Origin: Sphingomonas sp. KR3-1
Lineage (GTDB): Bacteria > Pseudomonadota > Alphaproteobacteria > Sphingomonadales > Sphingomonadaceae
Direction: 5' to 3'
NCBI RefSeq assembly: GCF_040049295.1
Contig: NZ_JBDZDQ010000004.1
Span: 62,001 to 126,000, forward strand
DNA length: 64,000 nt
Numbering within the stretch: the stretch's first letter is position 1; every line of letters begins with the position of its first letter. The translations under genes were made by a program, and so were the position numbers. Positions 33,138 to 40,742 of this stretch are shown here, piece after piece. Below the pieces are notes generated by a model. That model was not told where the DNA came from, ran no database searches, and saw nothing but the letters and a program-made list of their open reading frames with translations.

Positions 33138-34772
33138 TCAGAAATCGGCGGAAACGCGGAAATGGACGCGGACGTCACCGGCATGGGTGAGCCCGACATC
33201 GCGGAGCGGCACGGCGACATCGAGGTCGCCCGACAGTGTGTGCAACAGCTTGAGCCGAAGCCCGCCGCCAACGCTGAACAACCCGAAGCTGCCCTGCTGC
33301 TCGGGCAGCGGATCGATCAGCCACACCCGGCCGCTATCGGCGAAGGCGATCAGGCGGAGCTCGTCGGCGACCTTGCCGGTGAAGCGGTCGAGCGAAGGCG
33401 AGCGCAGCTCGATCGACGCGCCCACGCCATTGTCGCCGATCGCCTCGCTCTGCAGATAGCCGCGCACCGTGCCGGCGCCGCCCAGTGCCATCTGCTCGTT
33501 CGAGACGAGCGGCTCGCTGGCGAACTGGCCGTTCGCGCTCGTGTAGAGCTGCATGCCCAACGGCAGGTTGTAGAGATAGTCGACGCTGCCATGGAGATAG
33601 GCGAAGCCGCCGGTCGCGCGGTAGCGCTTGGTATCGAAATCGGCGAGGTCGCTGCCGAGCCCGCGGAACGCAAAGGTCGTCGCCAGATCATAGCCGAACG
33701 TCCCGTGATCGTCCGCAAGCGAACCCGAATATTCCAGGCTGACCGGGAAATAGGTGATCGGCGCCTTGCTCACCGCGGCGCCGAATACGGTGTCTTCCTT
33801 GAAGTCCTTCCACGCCGCCGACAGGCTGATGCGGTGGTAGAAACCGGGGCCGCCTTTCAGCGTCTTGGTCAGCGCCATCGTCACCGAGGTGCCGTCACCC
33901 AGCACATTGGTGTCGCCCACCGTGGCGACGTCGCTGTTCGAGATCAGCCCGGTGGTATCGAGCCGCAGACTGTCACTCAGCGGCACGCCGTAGGAGACGA
34001 CCCAGACTTCGCTGTCCTTCCGCCGCTCGGGCGCGACGGCATAGAAGACCGAAGCCGACTGGCCGGTGCCCAGCACGTCGTCCCAACGCAGATTGGCCTG
34101 GACGCGAGTCCTGGTGGTGTCGCGGCTGTAGCGGTTGCTCAGCTCGACGCCGCCATGCACCGGCAGCTTGTCCTCGACCGTGAGCGCCACGTCGATCGTG
34201 CCGGGCTGGCTGCCCGGTTTGAGCTCGGGCGTCACCTGGCGATCGGCCGAGCGGCTGTTGAGCGCTGCCAGTTCGCTGCTGAGCTTGCCCAGATCAGGAA
34301 CGCTGCCGGTGGCCGCCGAGGGCAGCGCGGCGGTGACCTGCTTGTCCGAGGTGAACTTGCCGCCCGCGACGGAGACCGTGCCGATCCTGGTCTCGGTCAC
34401 CAGCAACCGCACCCGGCCGCCCACGACATTCTGCTGCGGAATCTCGACGAAGACGGTCTTGAGGCCCCTGGCTTCATAGACCTTCTGCAGCGCGGCCTTG
34501 GCGCCCTCGACATCGGCGAGCGTCTTGTCGGGGCCGAGAAACGGATAGACCGCACGCTCGATCTCGTCGTCTGAGAGGACCGTGTTCCCCTCGACATAAT
34601 ATTCGTTGATGTCGACATGGCGCGCATCGGCGCCGCTGCTGGCCTGCGCGTCTTCTCCGGCGCTTGCCGGCGCCTCCTGCGCAAGAGCAGGATGCGCCGT
34701 CATCGCCATCACGGAGCCAAGCAACAGGACACGCAGCCGCGTTCGGCCCCGTGCCGTTGAAATAACGGACAT
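33138..34772 (-). CDS. ShlB/FhaC/HecB-family outer-membrane transporter (TpsB)
   Basis: This is a 544-residue Omp85-superfamily two-partner-secretion transporter. A signal peptide (LLLGSVMAMTAHPALAQ) is followed by two POTRA regions (residues about 52-200: YYVEGNTVLSDDEIERAVYP, ALQKVYEARGLKTVFVEIPQ, GRVRLLVTETRIGTVSVAGG). A 16-stranded barrel follows, with GGAGTVRGYLQSEAIGDNG containing the conserved VRGY of loop 6, and a terminal Phe (VRVHFRVSADF). It would recognise the TPS domain of the giant haemagglutinin and pass it across the outer membrane. It is the first gene of the long minus-strand operon. Confidence 0.94.
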   Translation of the reverse strand: MSVISTARGRTRLRVLLLGSVMAMTAHPALAQEAPASAGEDAQASSGADARHVDINEYYVEGNTVLSDDEIERAVYPFLGPDKTLADVEGAKAALQKVYEARGLKTVFVEIPQQNVVGGRVRLLVTETRIGTVSVAGGKFTSDKQVTAALPSAATGSVPDLGKLSSELAALNSRSADRQVTPELKPGSQPGTIDVALTVEDKLPVHGGVELSNRYSRDTTRTRVQANLRWDDVLGTGQSASVFYAVAPERRKDSEVWVVSYGVPLSDSLRLDTTGLISNSDVATVGDTNVLGDGTSVTMALTKTLKGGPGFYHRISLSAAWKDFKEDTVFGAAVSKAPITYFPVSLEYSGSLADDHGTFGYDLATTFAFRGLGSDLADFDTKRYRATGGFAYLHGSVDYLYNLPLGMQLYTSANGQFASEPLVSNEQMALGGAGTVRGYLQSEAIGDNGVGASIELRSPSLDRFTGKVADELRLIAFADSGRVWLIDPLPEQQGSFGLFSVGGGLRLKLLHTLSGDLDVAVPLRDVGLTHAGDVRVHFRVSADF

Positions 34773-35084
34773 TCGAAATCACCCCCAAAAGCAGGTAAAG
34801 CACGATCAATCTCATCCAACATCATTGGATAAGCTCGCATGTATTCCCGATTTAACTTGGATTCGCGCCTAAGGACGCGCTCCTAAACAGACTGTGTGAC
34901 AGTATTATTTAAAACGGGCGCGACTTCGTGTTTTCTCCTCTTTTTGAAACAGCTTGATGCCGTTCGCAAAGCAGCGAGGGATGACCGCAAGGCGCGCCCG
35001 CGCAACTGCGCGGACCGCGATGTATTCATGCCTCTACCTGAAGAATGCCGGCCGAAGCCCGGCGCGAAATCTTTTTTGAAAAAA
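34773..35084 (-). promoter_or_regulatory. Promoter region of the TPS operon
   Basis: 312 bases between the FecR stop and the TpsB start, with an AT-rich core. A perfect 6-bp inverted repeat (ATCCAA-CATCA-TTGGAT, 34814-34830) lies about 45 bases before the transporter start. Further up, the minus strand reads CTGTCAC (34902-34896) then CTGTTTA (34890-34884). These resemble the two direct heptamers of a Pho box, but they are 12 rather than 11 bases apart. I see no gene here. Confidence 0.5.
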
Positions 35085-36071
35085 TCAGCCGAGCAGGACG
35101 ATGCCGCCCGGCAGGTGCCTGGCCGAGGCGCGCGAGACCGCCTGGATCTGCGCCAGCGCACGGTCCATCGCGCCAAGGCGGAACACCGCGTTGACCGGGA
35201 TCCGCCCGAGCGCGGCGTTGGTCAGGATGATCCGGCCCGAGCGATAGCGATTGATCTCCTCGACCACCTCGCCGAGCGGCCGATCGGTGAACACCAATTC
35301 GCCCCGCCGCCACGCTTCGACCTGGCGGGTATCGACTGCGGCCACCGCGCCGAGGCCGGCATCGCCCACCACAACCTGCTGGCCGGAGTCCAGTTGCAGG
35401 CGGCCGGTGCGCCGATCGGCGACCTCGACCGTACCGGCAAAGCAGGTGACGCAGGTACCGCTATCGGCGAGACGCACGGAAAAACGCCCTTCCCCGCTCC
35501 GCGCCTCGGCGGCGGCGGTCTCGATCACTGCGGGCATCCCCGGCCGCGCGGCATCGACCGCGACTTCACCCGAGATCAGCGCCAGCCGATGCGCCGCGCT
35601 ATCCTGCCGGCGCGCGACGCTGGTGCGCGTGTTGAGTTCGACCGAGAGCCCCTGCGCGAGCTGCAGCGTACGCTGCTCGCCCGGAGCGGTACGATAGTCC
35701 GCCCGGAGCTCGGCGAAGGAAGGCCAAAGCCCAAGCGGCGGACGCACGAGCAACACGCCGCCCACCGACGCCGCCAATGCCCCGCCGAGAAACGCCCGAC
35801 GCGCGAGCACGGGCTTCTTCGCCGGCGGCGCGACCTGGAGCAAATGCGCGAATGCGGGCTCGCTCCGCATCGCGTCGCGCGCACCGCGCATGCGGCGGTG
35901 CAAGCGCACCGCGTCGCGCAGTGCCTCGGCATGGTCCGGGCTGCGCGCGCGCCACAGCAGCATCGCATCGGTATCGGCGCGCGTAGCCTCCGGCGCCGAG
36001 ACACAATCGATCCACTCGCGCGCTTCGCGTGCGAGGTCCTGGGGTGCAACGTCGTCGGCCTGGTGGCTCAT
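35085..36071 (-). CDS. FecR-family sigma regulator, cassette 2
   Basis: This is a 328-residue inner-membrane anti-sigma regulator. The N-terminal FecR/DUF4880 part (LAREAREWIDCVSAPEATRA) is followed by a single membrane helix (FLGGALAASVGGVLLVRPPL). The periplasmic FecR domain shows DYRTAPGEQRTLQLAQGLSV, ELNTRTS and DSGQQVVVGDAGLGAVAAVD. A C-terminal secretin/STN-like region contains INRYRSGRIILTNAALGRIP. It lies 55 bases after the sigma gene and directly upstream of the TPS operon. By position it corresponds to VreR of P. aeruginosa; that equivalence is inferred. Confidence 0.9.
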   Translation of the reverse strand: MSHQADDVAPQDLAREAREWIDCVSAPEATRADTDAMLLWRARSPDHAEALRDAVRLHRRMRGARDAMRSEPAFAHLLQVAPPAKKPVLARRAFLGGALAASVGGVLLVRPPLGLWPSFAELRADYRTAPGEQRTLQLAQGLSVELNTRTSVARRQDSAAHRLALISGEVAVDAARPGMPAVIETAAAEARSGEGRFSVRLADSGTCVTCFAGTVEVADRRTGRLQLDSGQQVVVGDAGLGAVAAVDTRQVEAWRRGELVFTDRPLGEVVEEINRYRSGRIILTNAALGRIPVNAVFRLGAMDRALAQIQAVSRASARHLPGGIVLLG

Positions 36072-36126
36072 CCGGCGCCTTTTCTAATCGTGATCATGCT
36101 GCGCGGGCACAGGCGGTTCTTTCCTC

Positions 36127-36681
36127 TCATTCTTCAGATGCCTTGGATCGCCGGGCCGCGAAATCGACGACATGCCGCCCTTCCAGACGCTCGGCAATAT
36201 GTTCGCGTGCCTGTTTGAGTTCGATCTGGATCATGCGCGGCGATAAGCCGTAGCGATCCGCGATTTGCGCAGGCGACAAATCCTCGAACCAGGCCAGCAC
36301 GAAGATCTCGCGGCGGCGTTGCGGCATTTCCTCCAGCGCACGCGCCATCGCCCGCATGTCCGAGCGCCCTTCCTCGATCTCGGCGGGCCCGGGCGCCTGG
36401 TCGACCGGATCGAGCATCTCCTCGATGTCGAGCCATTCCAGCCGGCGCCGGTCGCTCCGCGCGCGGCCGCGGGCGAAGTTGAAGGCGATGCGGTAGAGAT
36501 AGCCGCGCGGGCTCTCGAGATGGTCGGAGATCTGGCCGCCGCGCGCCAGCCGCAGCCACGTGTCCTGCAACGCCTCGCTCGCGAGCTCTTCCGATCCCAC
36601 CTGCCGGGCAAGCCGACTACGGAACAGCGCATAGTCGCGAACGAGAAGGCGTCGGAGCGCGTGCCAGGTCGTTTCGGACAT
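36127..36681 (-). CDS. ECF (FecI-like) sigma factor, cassette 2
   Basis: This is a 184-residue sigma factor. Region 2 contains RDYALFRSRLARQVGSEELA, EALQDTWLRLARGG and SPRGYLYRIAFNFARGRARS. Region 4 contains ALEEMPQRRREIFVLAWFED with a helix-turn-helix SPAQIADRYGLSPRMIQIEL. It follows the tonB gene by 11 bases and precedes fecR. The natural prediction is that it directs transcription of the TPS operon, as VreI does for the Pdt genes in P. aeruginosa. Confidence 0.92.
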   Translation of the reverse strand: MSETTWHALRRLLVRDYALFRSRLARQVGSEELASEALQDTWLRLARGGQISDHLESPRGYLYRIAFNFARGRARSDRRRLEWLDIEEMLDPVDQAPGPAEIEEGRSDMRAMARALEEMPQRRREIFVLAWFEDLSPAQIADRYGLSPRMIQIELKQAREHIAERLEGRHVVDFAARRSKASEE

Positions 36682-36692
36682 GGCCTGTTCGC

Positions 36693-37418
36693 TCAGCCCG
36701 GCGTCCGGTCGAACGACAATGGCAGGACGAACGAGATCCGGTCCGGCAGCCCCGCGGGAATCGCCGGCATCGGCCGGGCGCGCAGGATCCAGGCCAGAGC
36801 TTCGTCATCGAGCAATTCGGTGCCCGAACTGGTCGAGACGCGCAGCGCTGATATCTCGCCACTGCGGCTGACGTAGAAGCGCACCAGGACGACGCCCTGA
36901 GGCTGGCCGGTGGCGACCAGCGTGCGCCGATAGCCAGCGACGTGCTTCTGCAACCGCTGGAAATAGTCCGTGCCGCTCACCGCACCGTCCGGAAGCGGTT
37001 GCGCCGCGCCGGCGGGCGCCGCAATGGCAAGGCTCGGCGCGGCCGGCGTGCTGCTCCCGGTCGCGATGGAAGAAGGCCCAGCGGCCGCGAGCGCAGTCGG
37101 CGCCGCTACAGTCGCATCCGGACTCTCCGCGCCAGCCTGGCGCGCGCCGGCATCCTTTGCCTTCGATTCCGCTTCCGCCTTGTCGAGCGAGGTCGCGGCC
37201 GCTGGCCGCTCAAATGCATCCGCCCCAAGAAGCGCAACATCGATCGACTGCCCCGCCCCGCCCCGCTCGACAGGGCGCGTCGCGGCAGGGGTCCCCGAGC
37301 GCAAGCCGAAGACCAGCAGGAGCAGCAACGCGTGGACGGCGAGCGAGACAAGGATGCCCGCCACCACCGATCGGTCCATCGGCCAGCGGCGCGTCGAGGC
37401 TCCGAGATCGGTGCGCAT
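36693..37418 (-). CDS. TonB-family energy transducer, cassette 2
   Basis: This protein of about 241 residues has an N-terminal membrane helix (VVAGILVSLAVHALLLLLVF), an Ala/Ser-rich periplasmic linker and a C-terminal TonB domain (YFQRLQKHVAGYRRTLVATG, GVVLVRFYVSRSGEISALRV, SSGTELLDDEALAWILRARP). The domain resembles that of cassette 1 (SSGSELLDDAAL), so the two cassettes are probably paralogous. Start candidates are a GTG at 37427 and ATGs at 37418 and 37379; I use 37418. Confidence 0.85.
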   Translation of the reverse strand: MRTDLGASTRRWPMDRSVVAGILVSLAVHALLLLLVFGLRSGTPAATRPVERGGAGQSIDVALLGADAFERPAAATSLDKAEAESKAKDAGARQAGAESPDATVAAPTALAAAGPSSIATGSSTPAAPSLAIAAPAGAAQPLPDGAVSGTDYFQRLQKHVAGYRRTLVATGQPQGVVLVRFYVSRSGEISALRVSTSSGTELLDDEALAWILRARPMPAIPAGLPDRISFVLPLSFDRTPG

Positions 37419-37476
37419 TACATCCACATCCGTGCGATACAGGCGGCGAAGCGGGTGCTGTCAAGCCGGGCAGATT

Positions 37477-37505
37477 ATGACAAATTTGTGAAATGCGTTT
37501 GTCAT
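37477..37505. promoter_or_regulatory. Inverted repeat upstream of the tonB-sigma-fecR cassette 2
   Basis: A perfect 8-bp inverted repeat, ATGACAAA...TTTGTCAT, has a 13-base spacer in an AT-rich gap between the STN-TonB stop (37518) and the tonB start. The layout suits an operator for a dimeric regulator. There is no U tract to make it a terminator. Confidence 0.45.
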
Positions 37506-37517
37506 TCAGATACTTAG

Positions 37518-38237
37518 CTAAATTGCGATCAGCGCGATCCGGATCGGCAACGGCATCCCCTTGGGCGGTGCGTCGAGCCGCATCTCGCCGAGCACGCGTC
37601 GAATCGCCGCATCCAGTGGATCATTGCCGGAAGACTTGATCAGCTTCGTCCGGCCGACCACCCCGCCGCCATCGACCCAGAGCTCGAGCCGGGCGCCGTA
37701 GATTCGGTTCTGCGTCGCCGGATCGCGCCCCAATGCGTCCTTGATCCTCCCGCGCACCCGGCCGGCATAAGCGGAGAAATCAGGCCGATCCTCGACGCCT
37801 GGCGCAACATCGACGTGCAGCGTGTCGAGCACCACGGTCAGTTCCGCGCCATCTCCCGCAGATGTCGTCGTCTCGCCCGCCCCCACCGTCGCAACGGCGG
37901 CGAGCATGATGTCCTGCGATCCTGTCGGCAGCACGGTGAGGTTCGTACCCTCGATCATCATGCGTAGCGCGGTCTCGGCGGTGAACAGACCCTTGACGGC
38001 CTGCGAGCGCCGGTTCGTCGCCAGGCGGCTGTCATAGATGATCTGGTTGCCGACGACATTGCTGTAGGCGAGCAGCGCCGAACGCAGCGGCTGGGCGGGG
38101 ATGTTGAACAGATAGACCTTGGGCGCAGCGCGTTGGGGACTGGCCGCTACGGGTTGTGCGAGGGCGGCATCGGGAAATGTGGGTCCCACGGCGCAAAGCC
38201 CGAGCACCATGCCGCCGATGAAGATGCCGTGCGCCAT
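37518..38237 (-). CDS. STN-TonB fusion protein (VreA-like receptor-less surface-signalling sensor)
   Basis: This 239-residue exported protein has a signal peptide (hydrophobic FIGGMVLGLCAVG). A secretin/TonB short N-terminal (STN) domain follows at residues about 40-110: VYLFNIPAQPLRSALLAYSN, VVGNQIIYDSRLA, VKGLFTAETALRMMIEGTNL. The end is a TonB-C-like domain (FSAYAGRVRGRIKDALGRDP, YGARLELWVDGGGVVGRTKL, GMPLPIRIALIAI). The STN domain normally forms the N-terminus of FecA-type receptors and contacts FecR; here no barrel follows. In P. aeruginosa, VreA is the comparable barrel-less sensor. It lies upstream of cassette 2 in the same direction. The ATG at 38237 is chosen for its signal peptide; the RBS is weak. 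Confidence 0.82.
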   Translation of the reverse strand: MAHGIFIGGMVLGLCAVGPTFPDAALAQPVAASPQRAAPKVYLFNIPAQPLRSALLAYSNVVGNQIIYDSRLATNRRSQAVKGLFTAETALRMMIEGTNLTVLPTGSQDIMLAAVATVGAGETTTSAGDGAELTVVLDTLHVDVAPGVEDRPDFSAYAGRVRGRIKDALGRDPATQNRIYGARLELWVDGGGVVGRTKLIKSSGNDPLDAAIRRVLGEMRLDAPPKGMPLPIRIALIAI

Positions 38238-38626
38238 GGCATGGCGCCCTATAGCGAATCCGGTTTGCCCGATAGGGCATCCCAGCAAAATCGACGCCCT
38301 CGGCCTCGAGAAGCCGCTGCGCCAGCGCCCCGCCCGCATCGCGCCCGAACTCGATTTCGAGCCCCGAAGCCAGCGCTGCCATCACGGGATCGGCTACGCC
38401 TCGATTGGCGCAGATCACTTCGATTCCGTCGCTCAGCCTGCTGCGCGATAATCCCCGACACTGCCGAAGCGAGCAACCAGCGCGGGTGGACCGATGAGGT
38501 CACTATTATCCCCTCCCCCTGAGAGTTTGAGGTCAACCTGAAACCTCGCTGTTGACGAGGCAGCACAGGCTTGCGCGCGCTACAAATGTAGCGTAGGACT
38601 ACAAATGTAGCGTAGAGAGAATCGCC
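38238..38626. other. Divergent intergenic region between the STN-TonB gene and blaI
   Basis: 389 bases. Near the STN-TonB start lies a 7-bp inverted repeat GCCCTAT...ATAGGGC (38246-38252 / 38272-38278). On the minus strand, about 80 codons (roughly 38460 to 38240) read without stop (VMAALASGLEIEFGRDAGG and similar). They have no start or RBS and only intermediate third-position GC, so this may be a gene relic or chance. The right end holds the BlaI operators. Confidence 0.5.
38581..38609. promoter_or_regulatory. Tandem BlaI-type operators
   Basis: Two copies of the palindrome TACAAATGTA (38581-38590 and 38600-38609) lie 19 bases apart, inside the longer direct repeat CTACAAATGTAGCGTAG. TACAnnTGTA is the established core of BlaI/MecI binding sites. 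They sit 17 bases upstream of the blaI start and over its likely promoter, so repression of the operon by its own first product is expected. Confidence 0.88.
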
Positions 38627-39004
38627 ATGTTGAACAGCTTGCCGCCCCGCGAACGCCAGATCGTCGACCTGCTCTATGAACGCGGCGCGATGGCCGTGGC
38701 CGATGTGTGCGATGCCCTGCCCGACAAGCTCTCCGCCTCGGCGGTTCGCGCGATGCTGACCCGGCTCGAACAGAAGGGCTTTGTGCAGCGCGCGCATAGC
38801 GACCGCGGCTATCTGTTCTCGCCCACCATGGCGGAGCGCAAGGCGAGCGAAACGGCGCTCGGCCATGTCGTGCGAACCTTCTTCAACGGCTCGACGACCA
38901 ACGCCGCCAGCGCGTTGCTCGGCATGAGCGAAAAGCTGGACGACAATGATCTCGACGAGCTCGAGGCGATGATCGCCGCGGCCCGCGCCAAAAGGGGTAG
39001 CTGA
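38627..39004 (+). CDS. BlaI/MecI/CopY-family transcriptional repressor
   Basis: This 125-residue repressor has an N-terminal winged helix (PPRERQIVDLLYERGAMAVA, LSASAVRAMLTRLEQKGFVQ, SDRGYLFSPTM) and a C-terminal dimerisation helix region (LLGMSEKLDDNDLDELEAMI). Such proteins bind TACAnnTGTA sites and are inactivated by cleavage triggered by an M56 membrane peptidase, which is the next gene, 2 bases on. No beta-lactamase gene is present, so the regulon is something else. Confidence 0.93.
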   Translation: MLNSLPPRERQIVDLLYERGAMAVADVCDALPDKLSASAVRAMLTRLEQKGFVQRAHSDRGYLFSPTMAERKASETALGHVVRTFFNGSTTNAASALLGMSEKLDDNDLDELEAMIAAARAKRGS

Positions 39005-39006
39005 TC

Positions 39007-40656
39007 ATGAGTGTGCTGCTTGGCCTGATGCTCAAGTCTCTGGTGATTGCCGGCGTCGCCCTTGTCCTCCTTCGCCTCACGCGTAGCCGGTCGGCGGCGG
39101 AGCGTTCGCTGATCGCGCATCTCGGCCTGGTCGGGCTGGTGATCCTGCCGGTCGCCACGCTGGTGCTGCCCTCGCTCAGCCTGCCCATGCCCGACTTCGT
39201 CCAGAGCCGGCCGGAGGCGCCTGCCGCGCATTATGTCTCGCAGCCGGCGGCCAGCCCTGCGGCCGCCGAAGTGCCAGGGGCAACTACGACGCCGGTCAGT
39301 GTGGCGCAGCAGCCCGGTTTCTCGCTCCCGCAGGGCTGGGAACGCTATGCCTATGCGTTGCCCGTATTGGCGCTGCTGCTGCTCACCGCGCTCGCGCTTC
39401 TCCGCCTGGTGCGCCTGCGCGCCGAGGCCGAGGTGCTGGTCGATCCGGTATGGCTGAGCGCCCTGGCCCACGCCCAGCGCCGGATGGGCATGAAGAGCGG
39501 CACCGCGCTGCTGGTGAGCGACGCGCTCCCCTCCCCGATCTCCTGGGGACTGGCCCGCCCGACCATCCTCCTCAGCGCCGATGCGCTTGCCGCCACCGAC
39601 GAGGCGGAGGCGATCATCGCACACGAGCTGGCGCACGTCTCCGCGTTCGACTGGGCCAAGCTGATGCTCGCCCGCGTAGCCACGGCGATCCACTGGTTCA
39701 ATCCACTCGCCTGGCGGCTCGCCCGCGAGGCGCACCAGCTACGCGAGGAGGCAGCCGACGACGCAGTGCTCGCCGCCAATATCGATGCGCCGGACTATGC
39801 CCAGCTGCTCGTTCGGGTCGCCCGGCACGAGAGCAAGGGCTTGCTGCTCGGCGCGCACGGCGTTGCGCCCGGCAAGGGCAGTCTCAAGCGCCGGGTTGGC
39901 CGCGTGCTCGACGCGACCCTTCCCCGCGGGCGCGCCCAGGGGTCGTGGATCGCGGGCTTCGGCGCCGGCATGTTGGTGATGGCCGCCCCGCTCGCCGCGC
40001 TCACCGTGGGCGCCACCGAACGCCATGACAGCGCCTCCGGTGCCGTTCCGCGCCAGGAGACCGGCGGCAGCACACGCTTCGCCGAAGCGACGGCCTTGCC
40101 CGAACGGGCCCATCCCGCCGCAAGCGCGCATGCCCCCATGGACCCAGTGCCGCCGAGGCCGGCCGCGACGCCTCCGTCCGCACAGGATCGCGAGGCCGAC
40201 CGGAACGACCATGCCAGGCACGCGCTCGATTCGATCGTCGGCGCCAAGGCAGTCGGCGTCACGCCCGAATATGTCGACGCGCTGCGCCGCGCCGCGCCGC
40301 AGCTCGGCCCGGTCACGCTCGACGATGCCACCGGCATGCGCGCCGTCGGCGTCACGCCCGAATATGTCCGGGCGATGATGGCCACCGGCCTGCGCATCCG
40401 CTCCTTTGACGACATCATCGGGGCCAGGGCAGTTGGCGTGGACCCGGCCTATGTCCGCCGCATCGTAGCCGCCGGCTATCGCGGCAAGCTCGACGATTTC
40501 ATCGCGCTCGCCAGCATGGGCGTGAGTCCCGACGATGTCCGCCGGTTGCATGGTGCAGGCATGCGGGTCGATGTCGATACGCTCGTCCTGACCAAGCATG
40601 GCAGCGGGCCCAATCCGCACCCGGACCCTGATTCCGACCCCGATACCGACAACTAA
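39007..40656 (+). CDS. M56-family (BlaR1/MecR1-like) membrane metallopeptidase with C-terminal GVTPEYV repeats
   Basis: This 549-residue membrane protein has N-terminal helices (LVIAGVALVLLRL, LGLVGLVILPVATLVLP), a third helix (YALPVLALLLLTALALLRLV) and a zinc-peptidase domain. HELAH at residues 206-210 is the zinc site (IIAHELAHVSAFD), followed by AREAHQLREEAADDAVLAAN. A fourth helix (WIAGFGAGMLVMAAPLAALT) ends the BlaR1-like core. There is no penicillin-binding sensor domain. The periplasmic tail instead has a Pro-rich linker and four helical repeats of about 26-30 residues: AVGVTPEYVDALRRA, AVGVTPEYVRAMMATG, AVGVDPAYVRRIVAAG, SMGVSPDDVRRLHGAG. The following gene contains the same repeats. 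Confidence 0.92.
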   Translation: MSVLLGLMLKSLVIAGVALVLLRLTRSRSAAERSLIAHLGLVGLVILPVATLVLPSLSLPMPDFVQSRPEAPAAHYVSQPAASPAAAEVPGATTTPVSVAQQPGFSLPQGWERYAYALPVLALLLLTALALLRLVRLRAEAEVLVDPVWLSALAHAQRRMGMKSGTALLVSDALPSPISWGLARPTILLSADALAATDEAEAIIAHELAHVSAFDWAKLMLARVATAIHWFNPLAWRLAREAHQLREEAADDAVLAANIDAPDYAQLLVRVARHESKGLLLGAHGVAPGKGSLKRRVGRVLDATLPRGRAQGSWIAGFGAGMLVMAAPLAALTVGATERHDSASGAVPRQETGGSTRFAEATALPERAHPAASAHAPMDPVPPRPAATPPSAQDREADRNDHARHALDSIVGAKAVGVTPEYVDALRRAAPQLGPVTLDDATGMRAVGVTPEYVRAMMATGLRIRSFDDIIGARAVGVDPAYVRRIVAAGYRGKLDDFIALASMGVSPDDVRRLHGAGMRVDVDTLVLTKHGSGPNPHPDPDSDPDTDN

Positions 40657-40742
40657 CGCCGCCGCCCCCTCAGTGCCGAAGTGCCAACACCCCGTCCTGG
40701 GGTGGACGCTCCCGGCTTGCCTTCCGACCCAGGAGAAATGCC

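Noticed and set aside
30951..34574. A 1207-codon plus-strand frame opposite the TpsB/ExbB/ExbD/TonB genes
   Set aside because: It spans several recognised minus-strand genes and shows only low-complexity charged sequence, so it is a shadow frame.
38240..38470. Possible coding remnant upstream of the STN-TonB gene
   Set aside because: An open stretch of about 80 codons has no start, no RBS, no recognised motif and only intermediate codon bias; it is mentioned only in the intergenic entry.
38627..40656. A beta-lactam resistance locus
   Set aside because: BlaI and the M56 peptidase are present, but there is no beta-lactamase gene and no penicillin-binding sensor domain.
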